64,000 bases of DNA from Allacma fusca (GCA_947179485.1 OX359249.1:1612001-1676000), one strand, 5' to 3'; counted from the stretch's first letter, positions 43,264 through 53,787 are shown. A program made the numbers and translations. The notes: a model not told the origin generated them from the letters alone.

Positions 43264-43391
43264 CTTACATAACCAACCATTAAGAAATTATCTTAAGAGC
43301 TTGTTAGACTTTTTGATTATCAAAAAAGTAGTAGTAATTTATCAAACAACTACTACCTGTGGACATCCCATAAGGAAGAGTTACCTTCCCC

Positions 43392-43485
43392 AGGGGGTTG
43401 CACAGGTAATAGTTGATACGGCATATGGTTGTTTCACACAGGGCTCTCAACTCTGGGCTTCGTGCAGGTAATAGTGTCTCAGAGC
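43392..43485. repeat. inverted repeat flanking the ATPase, left arm
   Basis: Reads ggggttgcacaggtaatag, cagggctctcaactctgggc, and is matched in reverse complement by about 44944-45050. The two arms bracket the ATPase gene and the inverted polymerase fragment. Confidence 0.65.
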
Positions 43486-43689
43486 ACCCCATGCTACACA
43501 TGTAATAGTTGAAACGATGTACTTGGTGTGGGTTAAACATTTGCGTGATCAATTGTAACATACGGGTAATACCACATCGTGACATCCAGCATATGCCCGG
43601 CTCACACCAAGCATATATCGGATTCTCTTGCAGAATGTATGTAAAAACGCGCAGGTAATTTTGGATGATAGATTAAGCTTTATATGTCA

Positions 43690-43855
43690 ATAAACAAGCT
43701 AACGTACCCGGAATGTTAAAACTTGATATGTATGGATTGGATGCAAAATGTAATCAATTGCAGGATGAAGGGTATTAAGAAATACCAAGTATCTCGTTTA
43801 CAATTTGAAAATTATGTAGAAACTTTATTTACAGGAAATATTAGTTATACTTGAC
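43690..43855 (+). pseudogene. inverted, deleted fragment of the Polinton DNA polymerase
   Basis: On the plus strand it reads 'NKQANVPGMLKLD', then after a deletion continues into 'LDAKCNQLQ'. The full-length sequence is on the minus strand at about 45280-45545. It is thus an inverted partial copy of the 3' part of the polymerase gene. Confidence 0.8.
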
Positions 43856-43858
43856 TGT

Positions 43859-44566
43859 TCATGATTCACTAAACACTAGGAAGCTGTCATTCTCTGGATA
43901 AATGTCATTTCTGAGTCGGAATTTTGAAGGCGTGTCTGGACTAAAATCCAGCAATAAAAAGCCGTATGGTTTTTCCACATTAAGCCGATACGCCTCCTTG
44001 ACGTACAAAACGTTTCCAGGTGACATGCTTCTAGCGATTATATTTATAGTATTCTGATTTCTTATAAGATTAAAAACCACCAAATAAGTTGAATTTCTAA
44101 CAATAGTTATCATTTTGTCCTAAAATACGTTTGGACATGTAAAAATCAAACCTAAGTTCTTGTGGTGAACTGTCTTAGTAAAAAGATCTTCTATATACAC
44201 TAGGTTCTTTGAGCTTTTTAACAAGCTCATTTTATCTTCTATTATTATCAATGTTTTACCTAAAATGTGCTGATCAATTTCAAAGATGAAATCAATTAAT
44301 ATTACAGAAGAATCACGTTTGCTTAGCTTAACTAGTTCTGAGTTTATGTAGCTATAAACATATATTACTCTAACAATATCCTGATTGAAGTATGTGGTCC
44401 TATTCCTGATTATACGCATAATAAGTGTTGTTTTACCTGTGCAACAAAATACTATTAGGAACAATAAACAGATATAAAAATATTTTATTTTTAACTGACC
44501 TGAACGCGATGGAGCAGCAATGGTCATGCTAAATGGCCATTTCAGCGTAAAATCGAATTGTCCCAT
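43859..44566 (-). pseudogene. Polinton genome-packaging ATPase, intron plus one in-frame stop
   Basis: A P-loop (Walker A, 'APSRSG' before and 'KTTL' after the splice) is split by a 64-nt intron (44437-44500, gtcagt...cacag). A Walker B-like 'TLIIIEDKM' follows, then the C-terminal part with 'NTINIIARSMSPGN' and 'PYGFLLLDF'. A TAG (44120-44122) interrupts the frame at a point where the homologous family is continuous. The FtsK/HerA-type ATPase would pump the element's DNA into capsids. Confidence 0.85.
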
Positions 44567-44943
44567 TACAACTTCTTGATAGAAAATTTAATGCGCTGTT
44601 CTCAACAACAGCTGCTGGTTCGTACTGTATGGAACGATCGCCTGCAGAATGTATACTGTGAACGTTCCATACTTATCCAACTTATTACATTTTGATATGA
44701 ATTAGCACATTCACGTTGTAAATATATATTTTTTATTTTCACACCAAATTTACACTAAGCATTGAAATTCATGAAAAGTGGGTGAACTAAATGAATACCC
44801 ATGATATAGTTCTATGTACACAAGCTACATCAGAGACATGAGGTAAGCGGATAAGTAATATGAGCTTCATGTTTCCTCTAGTAAGAAGCAGCTGCTATCT
44901 CACAAGATGTAATTTATCTAGCCATATGCTTGGTGAGGTATAA

Positions 44944-45050
44944 ACTATTACCTACGCGAAGAACTCCAGACCCAGAGTTGTGAGCCCTGTGGGAAAGAAC
45001 CAACCATATGCATTAAGACCCATCAACTGTGCAACCCCCTGGGAAAGGTG
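44944..45050. repeat. inverted repeat flanking the ATPase, right arm
   Basis: Reads actattacctacgcgaagaa and cagagttgtgagccctgtgg, the reverse complement of the left arm at 43392-43485 with mismatches. Confidence 0.65.
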
Positions 45051-45201
45051 GGTAAATTTTCAAGACAAAGAAGTATTTTTTATTTACAATTGTTGATGTA
45101 CAGTAATATTACGTATGGGAATAAACTTAGATTTTAACCTCTAACTCATTGAATTTTATACTACGCACAGAATAATGGCCAAATGGCTTAGATTGTATAC
45201 C

Positions 45202-48200
45202 TTATTTACCTAGTAAAAAGCTCTTAGTTGTAAGACAATGCAACGTTTTCTTGTTCATAGATATTATGTACATCTGATGATTTCTCGACTGTATTAAATT
45301 AATTTGAGTATAACTAATATTTCTTGTAAATAACGTTTCTACATAATTATCAAATTGTAAACGAGATAGTTGGTATTTCTTAATACCCTTCATCCTAAAT
45401 TTTTGCAACTGATTACATTTTGCATCCAATTCATACAATTGAAAACTGTAACATTTAGGGGATAAACAGACAAAAGCTTGAATTGTTTTTTCCTTGAAAT
45501 CTAGTTTTAGCATTCCGGGTACGTTAGCTTGCTTATTGTCATATAAAGGATGATCTAATGGTAAGTTACTGAAATCAAAAATATTCTTTTTTGTCATAAG
45601 CAAATGGTTGACATCTTTGTCTCCCTCTTTAAGTTCTATTAACAAAGCGAAGCTATCTGTGTCTCCGTAAATTGTTGCAAATTCTCTACCGCCAAACAAA
45701 GGCATCAATCCGCGGTAGTACGTTCTATAATACTTTAGTTTGCTTTTGTCAAGAATTGCAAAACCTAAGTAGAAACAGGAATTTACAAATACAGATAAAG
45801 GTTTAAACATAAATACGGAAGTTTCAGGGTCGATGTGAATATGGCCTGTGAAACTCGGCTTGGCTATCGAAGAAAGGGCATCAACATAATTTTTAATTAT
45901 TTTACAGTTTGTGTCTTTCCACACCGCACGAATTGTTATTCCAAATAACGCGTTCAACCATAACTTAGCTCTCTGTGACTCAGTTCCAGATTTTGCCTCA
46001 GCTCGGATTTTAATATTTAGGTCTATAAAATCCTTAAACACAGGCTCTTCTTCAAAAATATATCCTCCATGAATTTTTGTTACACGTATTCCTAACCGCC
46101 TAAAATAAATTAACAAACTTGAATTCATGCAGTTTCTTGTGTGAGGAAATAATGTTGCACAAAGTCGTTCTGTATTTTTAGTAGGACCTGCTGAATATTC
46201 TTGCGCAAGTTTGGTTTGATAGGGACTTAAAAACGATTCGTCTATTTTTAGTTTTTGAACACCTAATGGTAGAATTTCAAAATAATCGTGAAGGTGGTCA
46301 GGAGTGTAATAATCTACTATTAGGAAAAAAGCTAAGTTTTCAACATTAAAATTTCTAAGAGCTTCAAAATCATTTTCACTTAAAATTCCAATTTCATGTG
46401 TCGTTATTTCACGAAAGTTTTTAACTGGTAATGGTTCCCGTAAAATTGAACCATAAAGGGAAGAAAAGTCAAACATTTGCAATACTTGTGGTTTTCTATT
46501 AGGTTTATAATCTGGTTTACCCGGTATGTTTGCCTTTGCGTATCTTCTATTGACATAAACAAGTCCACCCTTTAGATTGTCGATCAATACTCTTAGGAAT
46601 TTAGAACAATGTATATTTTCAAGTTCAATATTTGTATATTTGAGAGCACAAGCAAATGAATAACTTGGGAGAGAAACAAAATGGAAGCAATCAATTCCAA
46701 ATATATTATAAGCTGATTTTCTATAATTCATGAAAATGTCAGCTAATAAAAGTGTGTCCAAGCAATTATACCAAAGTAAATATTGACTAATGTATTGACA
46801 GCAAAACAGATTGAACATTTTTATTGCGTGCTCATAACAGTCTGTGTCTATGGTTGAATCCGTTAAACTGTTATAGAACTTAGAAATATCCGACAAACTC
46901 TTTTCACGTAAAACTGAAAATGATTTTAAATAATCGTAGCAAAAATATTGCCTTTTCAAGAGTACGTCAAAAAGTTCAGAATATTCGCTAAAATAGTTCC
47001 TAGTGTAAAAAAGGATTCTATACCGTCCTTACGAGCAGTATCAACTAGAGATTCGAGTGAACCTCCGAGAAATGTTAATGTGTCATAGAACCTTAATATA
47101 TTGTTTAGCGTTATAGTTTTAAACGTTTCAGAATTCCTTGCAATAACGTTAACGTCATAAATATTTTTAAAGGAAAACGCTTGTGCTAATTCACGAAAAT
47201 CAAACCGACTCCCATTATGCAGACAGACAGGGAGAAACTTCCTATATCTGAGATTATTGTTACAAGCTATACAAACAGGACCGATATATTTTCCTATTTT
47301 CGAAGAACCGGCGCGTGAATGCGATGCCTAACTTTATCAGAAGTGTTCGGAAATATTTTTTTACAATATAAACAGTTTTTAGCATTTAAAAAATCAAACT
47401 CCTCTTCTTCAGTTAGGTCAGGCATTCCATGATCTAATTTTAACAGTTCAATGGTTCTTCGAGCTAGTTCAAGTAACTTATCGATATACTTTTGTAGAGC
47501 ACCCACACCACAATATTCGTACTATTCATATTCATTATCAGGTTTCAAGTATACAATGGACCATGAGCATGTAATTAACTTTCTTAAATATTTTGTATTA
47601 TTACCTTGTTTCCAAGTTTGTTCAATTGGTTCACAAATGGTCTCAAGATAACTTATACACAGAAACGGAAAGAACATACATTTATAATAGTCTTTAAATT
47701 TTATATAACTAGGTTTGACGTTAATTTTTTGAGGAACCACAAGACTTTGCACACCGTAACCGGCGCAGTCTTTCACATGCCTTTCTCGTAAAAATTCGCT
47801 GCCAAAATTGCGGAAACAATTATAGCAGTAAAAATGTTTTTTACGTCTCGATGCTCCCATAAAAGCACTAAAATTTACTATACTTAGGTAGTGACTTAGT
47901 GCACCTTCCGTAACATGCATTATATTTACTAGCTTACTATATGTTTTAGCTGAAACTCTTAAGGGATAGACCTTCTTTTTTTCAACTGAAAAAACATTGC
48001 AGCCTATCGAATTACGATCTTCGAATTTTCCAATATCCAAGAGGTCTACTGGGAAATATAAATCGGTAAAATTATACAGGTGAAGAAACCTACCATATGG
48101 TTCTACATTTTTTCGATCAGAATTTGGTAATTCATAGTAATGTAGACCGGAAACCACAGCATATACAAAACACATGTGCTGCGTAAGTTACATAAACCAT

Positions 48201-48762
48201 GTCTGTTCTTAAGACATGCGGGTAGCGTCAGTGGTCCACTTCCTGTTATACCCGTGTACATTGCAGCAATGATACTTAGCGTATCAATGGTTACTACACT
48301 GAAACCGCTTCCTCGCTCATTCATAATTGATAAACTTGTTATTATATATTCTACTGCTTTAAATATTACATCCTGCATAAAGTTCACATGATTAATTAGA
48401 TAAAACATGGTATTGAATACTGGATTAATAGTTATTTCTGTTCGCTCGTTATACAAAAATATTTTTACACTAAATTGTACCTTCATCCCCTTATAATAAT
48501 TTAACAACTGTTCTATAATAGCTACGATGTTCTCGTTCAATTCTTCGAACAACTGAGCAACATCTGTCTTCCTGCCATCAATTGTATGTGAATATGTTTT
48601 AATTACCCCTCGTTGACTGGATTGTACTTCTTCAAACGTTCCGAGTTGGATTTCCAAAGGACCAGATGGACCCCGTCCTATTTGATTATTCTGTTGCTGT
48701 AGACAGGTGTGCCATCTTAGCTCTCTGTACCTACGTCCGCAGTATCCACAGTTGTGTGCCAT
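45202..48762 (-). pseudogene. Polinton protein-primed DNA polymerase B, broken into several frames
   Basis: The N-terminal part (47522-48762) has a CxxC zinc site ('CGYCGRRYRELRWHTC') and the Polinton 'FPVDLLDIGKFE' region with paired 'CYNCFRNF' Cys. Exonuclease motifs are seen as 'HNGSRFDF' (near 47200) and 'YNCLDTLLLAD'. Polymerase motifs are 'MFDFSSLYGSIL' (A, near 46460), 'KLWLNALFG' (B, near 45950) and 'YGDTDS' (C, near 45660). Breaks: frame change within 48103-48175, TAG at 47522-47524, frame changes near 47295 and near 46960. The catalytic residues survive but the gene is not translatable in one piece. It would replicate the element using a protein primer. Confidence 0.92.
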
Positions 48763-48829
48763 GTATTCATGTCGTTCCAGCTGTCAGTGTTGAAATGCAG
48801 TAAATTCACATCCTGGAAATGAACACTGG

Positions 48830-49127
48830 AACTGTAAAAGATAAAAACCGGTTGATTCAGCAGTGCACCAACAAGTTTTTTATCTTATTGTTGTAACTTT
48901 GTTCTCCTTACCGATCGACGGATTGGTTGCCTTCTGTTTGGAGCTTCGGGGAAATTTAGTCCTCTCAGGTAGCGGTTCATGTTTACTCTTCAAACTTCAA
49001 ATCGTTAATGGATGATAGATCAGTCGTGTAAACTCCTTATATACAGCATCCAGGATTTTGTATAAAAGTTGAGAAATTCATTTTCCGTTTCATTATCGAT
49101 TCAACTTGTACACCCAACACATTAACC
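48830..49127. other. short intergenic stretch between divergent Polinton genes
   Basis: Lies between the polymerase start (minus strand, 48762) and the start of the four-exon plus-strand gene (49128). No reading frame or repeat is evident; promoters for both genes are expected here but no specific element was recognised. Confidence 0.4.
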
Positions 49128-50025
49128 ATGGCAGGAAAGAAACGTAAGATATTTTATACTGTTAGTTATAATTTTGTGTATACAACTGATATTTCACTTG
49201 ATTCCAGAAAGCTATCCTAAACCAATGCCGGACACCAGTCACGACATTTGCTCCCAACTAATCGAGGTCTACGACTTTGAGGACGACATGGGAGAAAATA
49301 TTGTGGAAGAGGTTGTGAAGGAGATCTCAAGTGACAACAGAAAGGCGGCAGCAGCTCGTAAACGTCATGTAGCTGGACCATCAGGAGCAGTAAAACGGAC
49401 AAAACAACCAGAGTACAATTGGACAGCGGCTAAGGTGGTCTGTTAACTTGATACAATCTATTAGAATAAAACTAATTTTAGATATTTCTGCAGCCTACTG
49501 AAACTGATGATCCTATTGTACTTGCTGCAAAGAAAATTCGTTTGCAGAGAGAGGCAATGAATAGCAGCAAGACGAATCCACTTAGCAGTCCTTTGAGTCG
49601 TCCATTATAACAGGCTGTGGGAAAGGATCACGCTAACAATGAAACGGAAAGTGACAAGTTCTTCCATCCAAATTACAGCTATCGTGTCATGGACTTGTGT
49701 GTTCGTCGTTCACGTACTGAAAGGTAGGCAAAAAAACAAACGAATGAACAAACAAAAAAAAACAAACAAAAAAAAACAAACAAAAACAAACAAAAAACAA
49801 ACAAACAAAAAACAATAACAAATTTTGATAAACTGAGTTGAAATATTTCTAATGTTTTTATGCAGGTATGGACATTACCTTCACTTCTTAAAGCTGTGGC
49901 AAGTGAACGGAGACATCATCTTTCACAAGCGTATGGGGATACAATCTGACGCAATTCCAGCATTGATCCGTTGTCTCACGGAGCTCGAAAATGAAATACA
50001 AGCGTACAGCGAAAATAATTTTTAA
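49128..50025 (+). pseudogene. four-exon Polinton-linked gene, PC4-like C-terminus (weak), one stop
   Basis: Exons 49128-49143, 49208-49434, 49494-49723 and 49866-50025 join in phase with GT-AG introns of 64, 59 and 142 nt; the third contains an (aaac)n microsatellite. The protein starts 'MAGKKR', has an acidic middle and a basic stretch, and ends 'LKLWQVNGDIIFHKRMGIQS' with a helix. The C-terminal pattern loosely resembles PC4/p15-type ssDNA-binding domains, but this is only a hint. A TAA in exon 3 (49608-49610) breaks the frame. Confidence 0.5.
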
Positions 50026-50265
50026 ATGACATGCATGAATATTATGTATTTGTGTTTCATTTGAATCTTGAATAAAACCATTGGAATAAAAGAATAATTG
50101 GAAACAATAGTGAAAAGCATTTCATGACATCAATTTATCTTCTACTTTTACATATCTGAATACTTTTTACAGGATAAAGCGGAAGATTTACATTTTCTAA
50201 CATGCCTATAAAATCGACGAGCTAACACGTCGTTTGTACCTTTATTACTGCTAAACATACTACTG

Positions 50266-50654
50266 CTAAAACGAATTATACTTTAAGTTACAGGACATAT
50301 GTTTAATAAACATTAGACAGTAATACGCACATACATTTGTATCTCTGGATTGTAGTTCAATAATATTACTTTTTCTTGGCTTGACAGTAAAACCATAATA
50401 AGAAGACGGGTTTCCATATGAACCAAAAAACATAAATCATTTTTACTCCTATAGTAAAAGGCCAGCCAATGTTGACCGCTAAATTTACTGGTTTCGTTGT
50501 TGACAATAAAACCACATGGATAAGTACTAATATGAAAATTGTCAAATTCGTCCTTGGCAAGAACATAATAATTTATATGCGTATTTTTGCTTAAATGGTT
50601 TAGAATATTCTGAATCTGGGAAGTATTCATTTTTGGTCCTTTTTTAAAACTCAA
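50266..50654 (-). pseudogene. Polinton adenovirus-type cysteine protease, frameshifted
   Basis: The first frame has 'PCGFIVNNETSKFSGQHWLA', in which the His-Trp pair matches the catalytic His of adenain-like proteases. At an A6 run (50425-50430) homology passes to another frame containing 'FGSYGNP' and a Cys-rich 'VCAYYCLMF', where the family has its catalytic Cys (Gly normally follows; here Ala). That frame ends at 50266. The enzyme would mature capsid proteins. Confidence 0.75.
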
Positions 50655-50739
50655 TTTTAATTTTACCCTTCAATGAGAAATAATCACAATATAGTACAAA
50701 ACAATTCAACTATCATCTATTTTTCTATATTCTAATTTT

Positions 50740-51962
50740 CTAACAAGAGCAATGTATAAACGAAAGTATTTTATTTACATTACAACAAAGTAAATAAAGA
50801 AGAATAGAAACTATAAATGAAGTTACAGTATAAAATAGTTCCCAATGTTTTTCTTCGTTTTTACCATCGAAATAACTTTGAATCCAGTAATTAAGTTTAG
50901 TGTTATTGGACTTACGTCTTGACGCCCGTACAATCTCGTTTATTCACTACATATTAGAGCATCTCGGGCGGTTAAAATTTACGGGTAAGCCCGCAAAAAG
51001 CCCGGCCCGCACGGGCTTCGAGCGGGTACGGGTAAAAATTATTACGTTTCACGGGTTACGGGCGGGTACGGTCTTTTCATCGCGGTTAAAAAAGACCGTG
51101 AAAGCCCGTAAAAGCCCGTGAGAAATTCCATTAGTTGTGAATGCAGGAGCACCGGTTGTGAATGTACATAGACTTGAATGACTTGAACGAATTTCAATTT
51201 TAGCTTTCAAACAAACTAAGGCTTGGTGTACGATAGAGCGTCACCCCGTGGGATATTTTAGGCCCGTGCCCGTCTGTACGACTGTTACTAAATAACAAAG
51301 ACAGGTATGCAAGACAAGTTTTCCTGTATACCTGCCTTTGTTATTTAGTAAGTTACATTTCGGTCTTCATTACTGAAAAATTCCATTTAGTCTAGAAGAT
51401 GAATCCTGCTTGTAGTTCAAGTATTTGTAATAAGAATCCAGAAGTTAACAGTGTAATAAATTCAAGTACGCCACCAGAAGTGCTTACCAAAGCCGAAATA
51501 GCAGCATAAGCTTTTGTATTGCCTTCCTAATAGACAAGGTAGTTTAACGACTGTATGTAACAGTCAAGAACACCAATATTTTAAAATACAGTTTTTCAGT
51601 ATTTAAGATATATGGTATTTGCGGGCGGGCTACGGGCTTTTTTTAATTTTGCGGGCCGGGCCGGGCTTTTTCGATAAACATTAATTTCGGGCCGGGCGGG
51701 TACGGGTAAAACGTTACGAGCCACGGGCGGGCACGGGCCTAAAATATCCCACGGGGTGATGCTCTACTACATATGATGTTACTAAGAACCCAGTAGGTAT
51801 AGCGGTTTCTGTACACAAATAATCCAGAGGTGGAATATAGTAAATTGATTTGTAATATGTTAGTTTATTATCTATACAAACTTCACAAGATTGAGTTACA
51901 AATGATTCGTATTTATTTGTCAATACAAGTGGCACACACAACAGAAGATAGAGTAAGTACAT
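50740..51962 (-). pseudogene. Polinton-linked signal-peptide/TM protein, split by MITE
   Basis: The 5' part (51767-51962) starts 'MYLLYLLLCVPLVLTNKYES', a typical signal peptide, followed by a short Cys-containing ectodomain. The 812-bp MITE interrupts at 51766. Beyond it, at 50740-50954, a different frame carries 'FYTVTSFIVSILLYLLCCNV', a transmembrane helix near the end. The shift of frame between the parts is not explained by the MITE alone. No family recognised; the topology suggests a small type I membrane protein. Confidence 0.5.
50955..51766. mobile_element. 812-bp hAT-type MITE, copy 2 (inside the Polinton)
   Basis: Same length and nearly identical to 8498-9309. Ends tagagcatc/gatgctcta are flanked by the 8-bp duplication ctacatat (50947-50954 and 51767-51774), different from that of copy 1, so the two are independent insertions of the same composite unit. 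The inner element starts at 51234. Confidence 0.92.
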
Positions 51963-51997
51963 GATTATTCACTTTCGTATCCTAGATCACTGTCGTC

Positions 51998-52342
51998 CTA
52001 ATCCCCTCCAACTACTGAGCCAAAATGTATTCTTGCATTTATAGCCGGAATATTTAATGGTTCTTTTATTTTACATACCATTGGACAGGAGGGGAAGAAT
52101 TTCTTGTGTTCAGTAGAAGGTTTATCTCCTGGAACCCAATCTCCGTAAATTATCAAGCAATACACACATTGAACCCTGTCCAGCACTTGTGTGTAGTAGA
52201 ATCCGTTATTAGCTAAATCCTGGGGACTCACAAAGGTTACAGGCCAATGTTTATAGGTAAAAAATGTACCCAATCGAGCAAATTCAGATTTCATAATTAC
52301 TCGATATTTGTGAAACTCTTCTGCCAGATTCATATCTTTCAC
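51998..52342 (-). CDS. BIR-domain protein (IAP-like, no RING)
   Basis: A 114-codon intact frame contains one baculovirus-IAP-repeat: 'DLANNGFYYTQVLDRVQCVY', then the zinc ligands in the canonical CxxC-x16-H-x6-C spacing ('CVYC...EHKKFFPSC'). BIR domains bind caspases or IAP-antagonist motifs. No RING follows. It lies in a run of minus-strand accessory genes with the BIR+RING gene at 53263. An inhibitor of host apoptosis is the natural inference. Confidence 0.88.
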   Translation of the reverse strand: MKDMNLAEEFHKYRVIMKSEFARLGTFFTYKHWPVTFVSPQDLANNGFYYTQVLDRVQCVYCLIIYGDWVPGDKPSTEHKKFFPSCPMVCKIKEPLNIPAINARIHFGSVVGGD

Positions 52343-52450
52343 ACTTACACATAAACGTCTAATCTTTGATACAAATAACGTTTCGACAAAACGTTTGTAT
52401 TTACAAAGAACCAGTCATTACTCTTTTTCTACAGTCACAGTATCGCGGGT

Positions 52451-52852
52451 TTAATTTAGCTGGATTATCAAAGAATACAAGTCTGATGCAAGTTGTACAT
52501 AACTTATGAATTGGTTGGTATACATATACATAGACTTTAACAACTTTGCGAGGAGAGCATGGCGACATAGCTGCCATGCTCTTATATCAGAATATGTCAG
52601 ATCTAAAGCTTTTAGAGTCTCTCGATCATGCCTCTCCCAAAAACATGTACTGCAATAAGATTTGCCATCGTCATAGTCCCTTGTAAGTTCAAATCTTAAT
52701 CGAGTTATGTTCACCCAGCTGTAATTACAGTAAGCACATTTTATTAATCTGATTGGGAATATGATGTTGCTGGTGATGGAGGAGGTGTATTCGGAACACG
52801 TTTGGGAAGCTTCTTCGGACATCTTTCCAACCGACATAGAGAAGTAGGACAA
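52451..52852 (-). CDS. Cys-rich Polinton accessory protein, unidentified
   Basis: An open frame with two CxxC pairs ('CAYCNYSW' and 'CSTCFWERHD') that could bind zinc, then a helical C-terminus. It overlaps the 3' end of the next upstream gene by 109 bases in another frame. It might be a separate gene or the rest of a single protein after a frameshift. No family recognised. Confidence 0.45.
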   Translation of the reverse strand: MSYFSMSVGKMSEEASQTCSEYTSSITSNIIFPIRLIKCAYCNYSWVNITRLRFELTRDYDDGKSYCSTCFWERHDRETLKALDLTYSDIRAWQLCRHALLAKLLKSMYMYTNQFISYVQLASDLYSLIIQLN

Positions 52853-53187
52853 TTTACAGGATGTAGCTTTTGAGCTTCTCTTTCTGTTACGATGAACATG
52901 CAGAACTTGTAGTATTTATGTCGTTCATTTCCTAGGTAAACCCAAACGGGTATTTTGCCTCCGTAATTGTCGTTTAAACCATGATGTACACTAACGGATT
53001 TGAAACGACAACAGTAAAAATGTTCAACCAAAATATACCTTATCATCCAAGCATTCATATTGCTAAGATGGATTTTTTCACTCTGTAACTTATCTCGTTT
53101 AACTTCTTCCTCCAATGTACATTCCATGCAGAGTATTAGATCTTTATATTTATACACTTCTAAATAATCCGCAATATTCACATTCAT
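52744..53187 (-). CDS. Polinton accessory protein with CxxC motifs, unidentified
   Basis: A 147-codon frame starts 'MNVNIADYLEVYKYKDLILC', contains Cys pairs ('LCMEC', 'YCC'), and ends in a Pro/Ser-rich tail ('RVPNTPPPSPATSYSQSD'). I do not recognise it. It sits between the BIR+RING gene and the Cys-rich frame, all on the minus strand. Confidence 0.5.
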   Translation of the reverse strand: MNVNIADYLEVYKYKDLILCMECTLEEEVKRDKLQSEKIHLSNMNAWMIRYILVEHFYCCRFKSVSVHHGLNDNYGGKIPVWVYLGNERHKYYKFCMFIVTEREAQKLHPVNCPTSLCRLERCPKKLPKRVPNTPPPSPATSYSQSD

Positions 53188-53262
53188 ACTTTTGTCTTTC
53201 CGAGTTTACAAGGATTTTTGTGTAATCTAGTGGAATAAGTGTCTGGGTAGACTTATCTGTCA

Positions 53263-53787
53263 TTATACAGAAATAATTTTTACCACAGCTCTAATTTCAC
53301 CACGGCAATATGGACAACTTTTGATTTGGAACATACAACTAATACAGTAATTGGAATGACCGCAAGGAAGTATACCCAATAGTGCAGATTTGTCGTTTAG
53401 ACAAATGCAGCAAGGTTTGTCGCCGGTAACATTATTTGCGTCGTTGTACCTGTCTTTCTGAAGTAAGTTGTAGGCACAATCATTATTTCTGTGATAGTTA
53501 CTAGGTTTCGTGGTTCGATCAAAATTTGCAGAACTCCCACAGTAGAAGCAACGAAGAGCGCAATGACAGCCTAGTGTATAGAAACCAGCTTCAGCCAACT
53601 CTTTTGCTGGGAATAGATTTGTGAATTTACAGTTTTTGAATGAAGCCTCTCTTGCAGTGACAGAATTATATTTTAAATGAGAAATATCCTTTAGAAACGT
53701 TAAGCCTAGTGCGGATTTTAGTGTTTCAATACCGTTACAAGATCCCGAGCCTTTTGTATTCTCTGAACAAGGAACAACAGGTTCCAT
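53263..53787 (-). CDS. IAP-like protein with one BIR and a C-terminal RING
   Basis: Starting at ATG 53787 (an upstream in-frame ATG at 53820 would overlap the integrase start), the protein has a BIR ('FPAKELAEAGFYTLGCH', 'CFYC...H...C') and a C-terminal C3HC4 RING ('CCICLNDKSALLGILPCGHS', 'SCPYC'). BIR+RING is the architecture of insect and baculovirus IAPs, which bind caspases and ubiquitinate targets. The BIR is not canonical: the spacing to His and to the last Cys is shorter. The frame is intact. It is divergent from the integrase, 13 bp between start codons. Confidence 0.88.
   Translation of the reverse strand: MEPVVPCSENTKGSGSCNGIETLKSALGLTFLKDISHLKYNSVTAREASFKNCKFTNLFPAKELAEAGFYTLGCHCALRCFYCGSSANFDRTTKPSNYHRNNDCAYNLLQKDRYNDANNVTGDKPCCICLNDKSALLGILPCGHSNYCISCMFQIKSCPYCRGEIRAVVKIISV

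Larger units (their letters stand above)
39266..43326. repeat. segmental duplication, second copy (channel 3' end)
   Basis: It matches 17838-20999 in order and orientation and carries the last three channel exons, with introns, about 22 kb upstream of the originals. It stops inside the intron preceding exon 26, so it cannot encode a channel by itself. A 1.66-kb insertion lies at 40771-42429. Confidence 0.9.

Noticed and set aside
50900-51121. Plus-strand 73-codon frame rich in Arg/Lys
   Set aside because: It is the same MITE-derived frame as at 8498-8664; no start or conservation outside the repeat.
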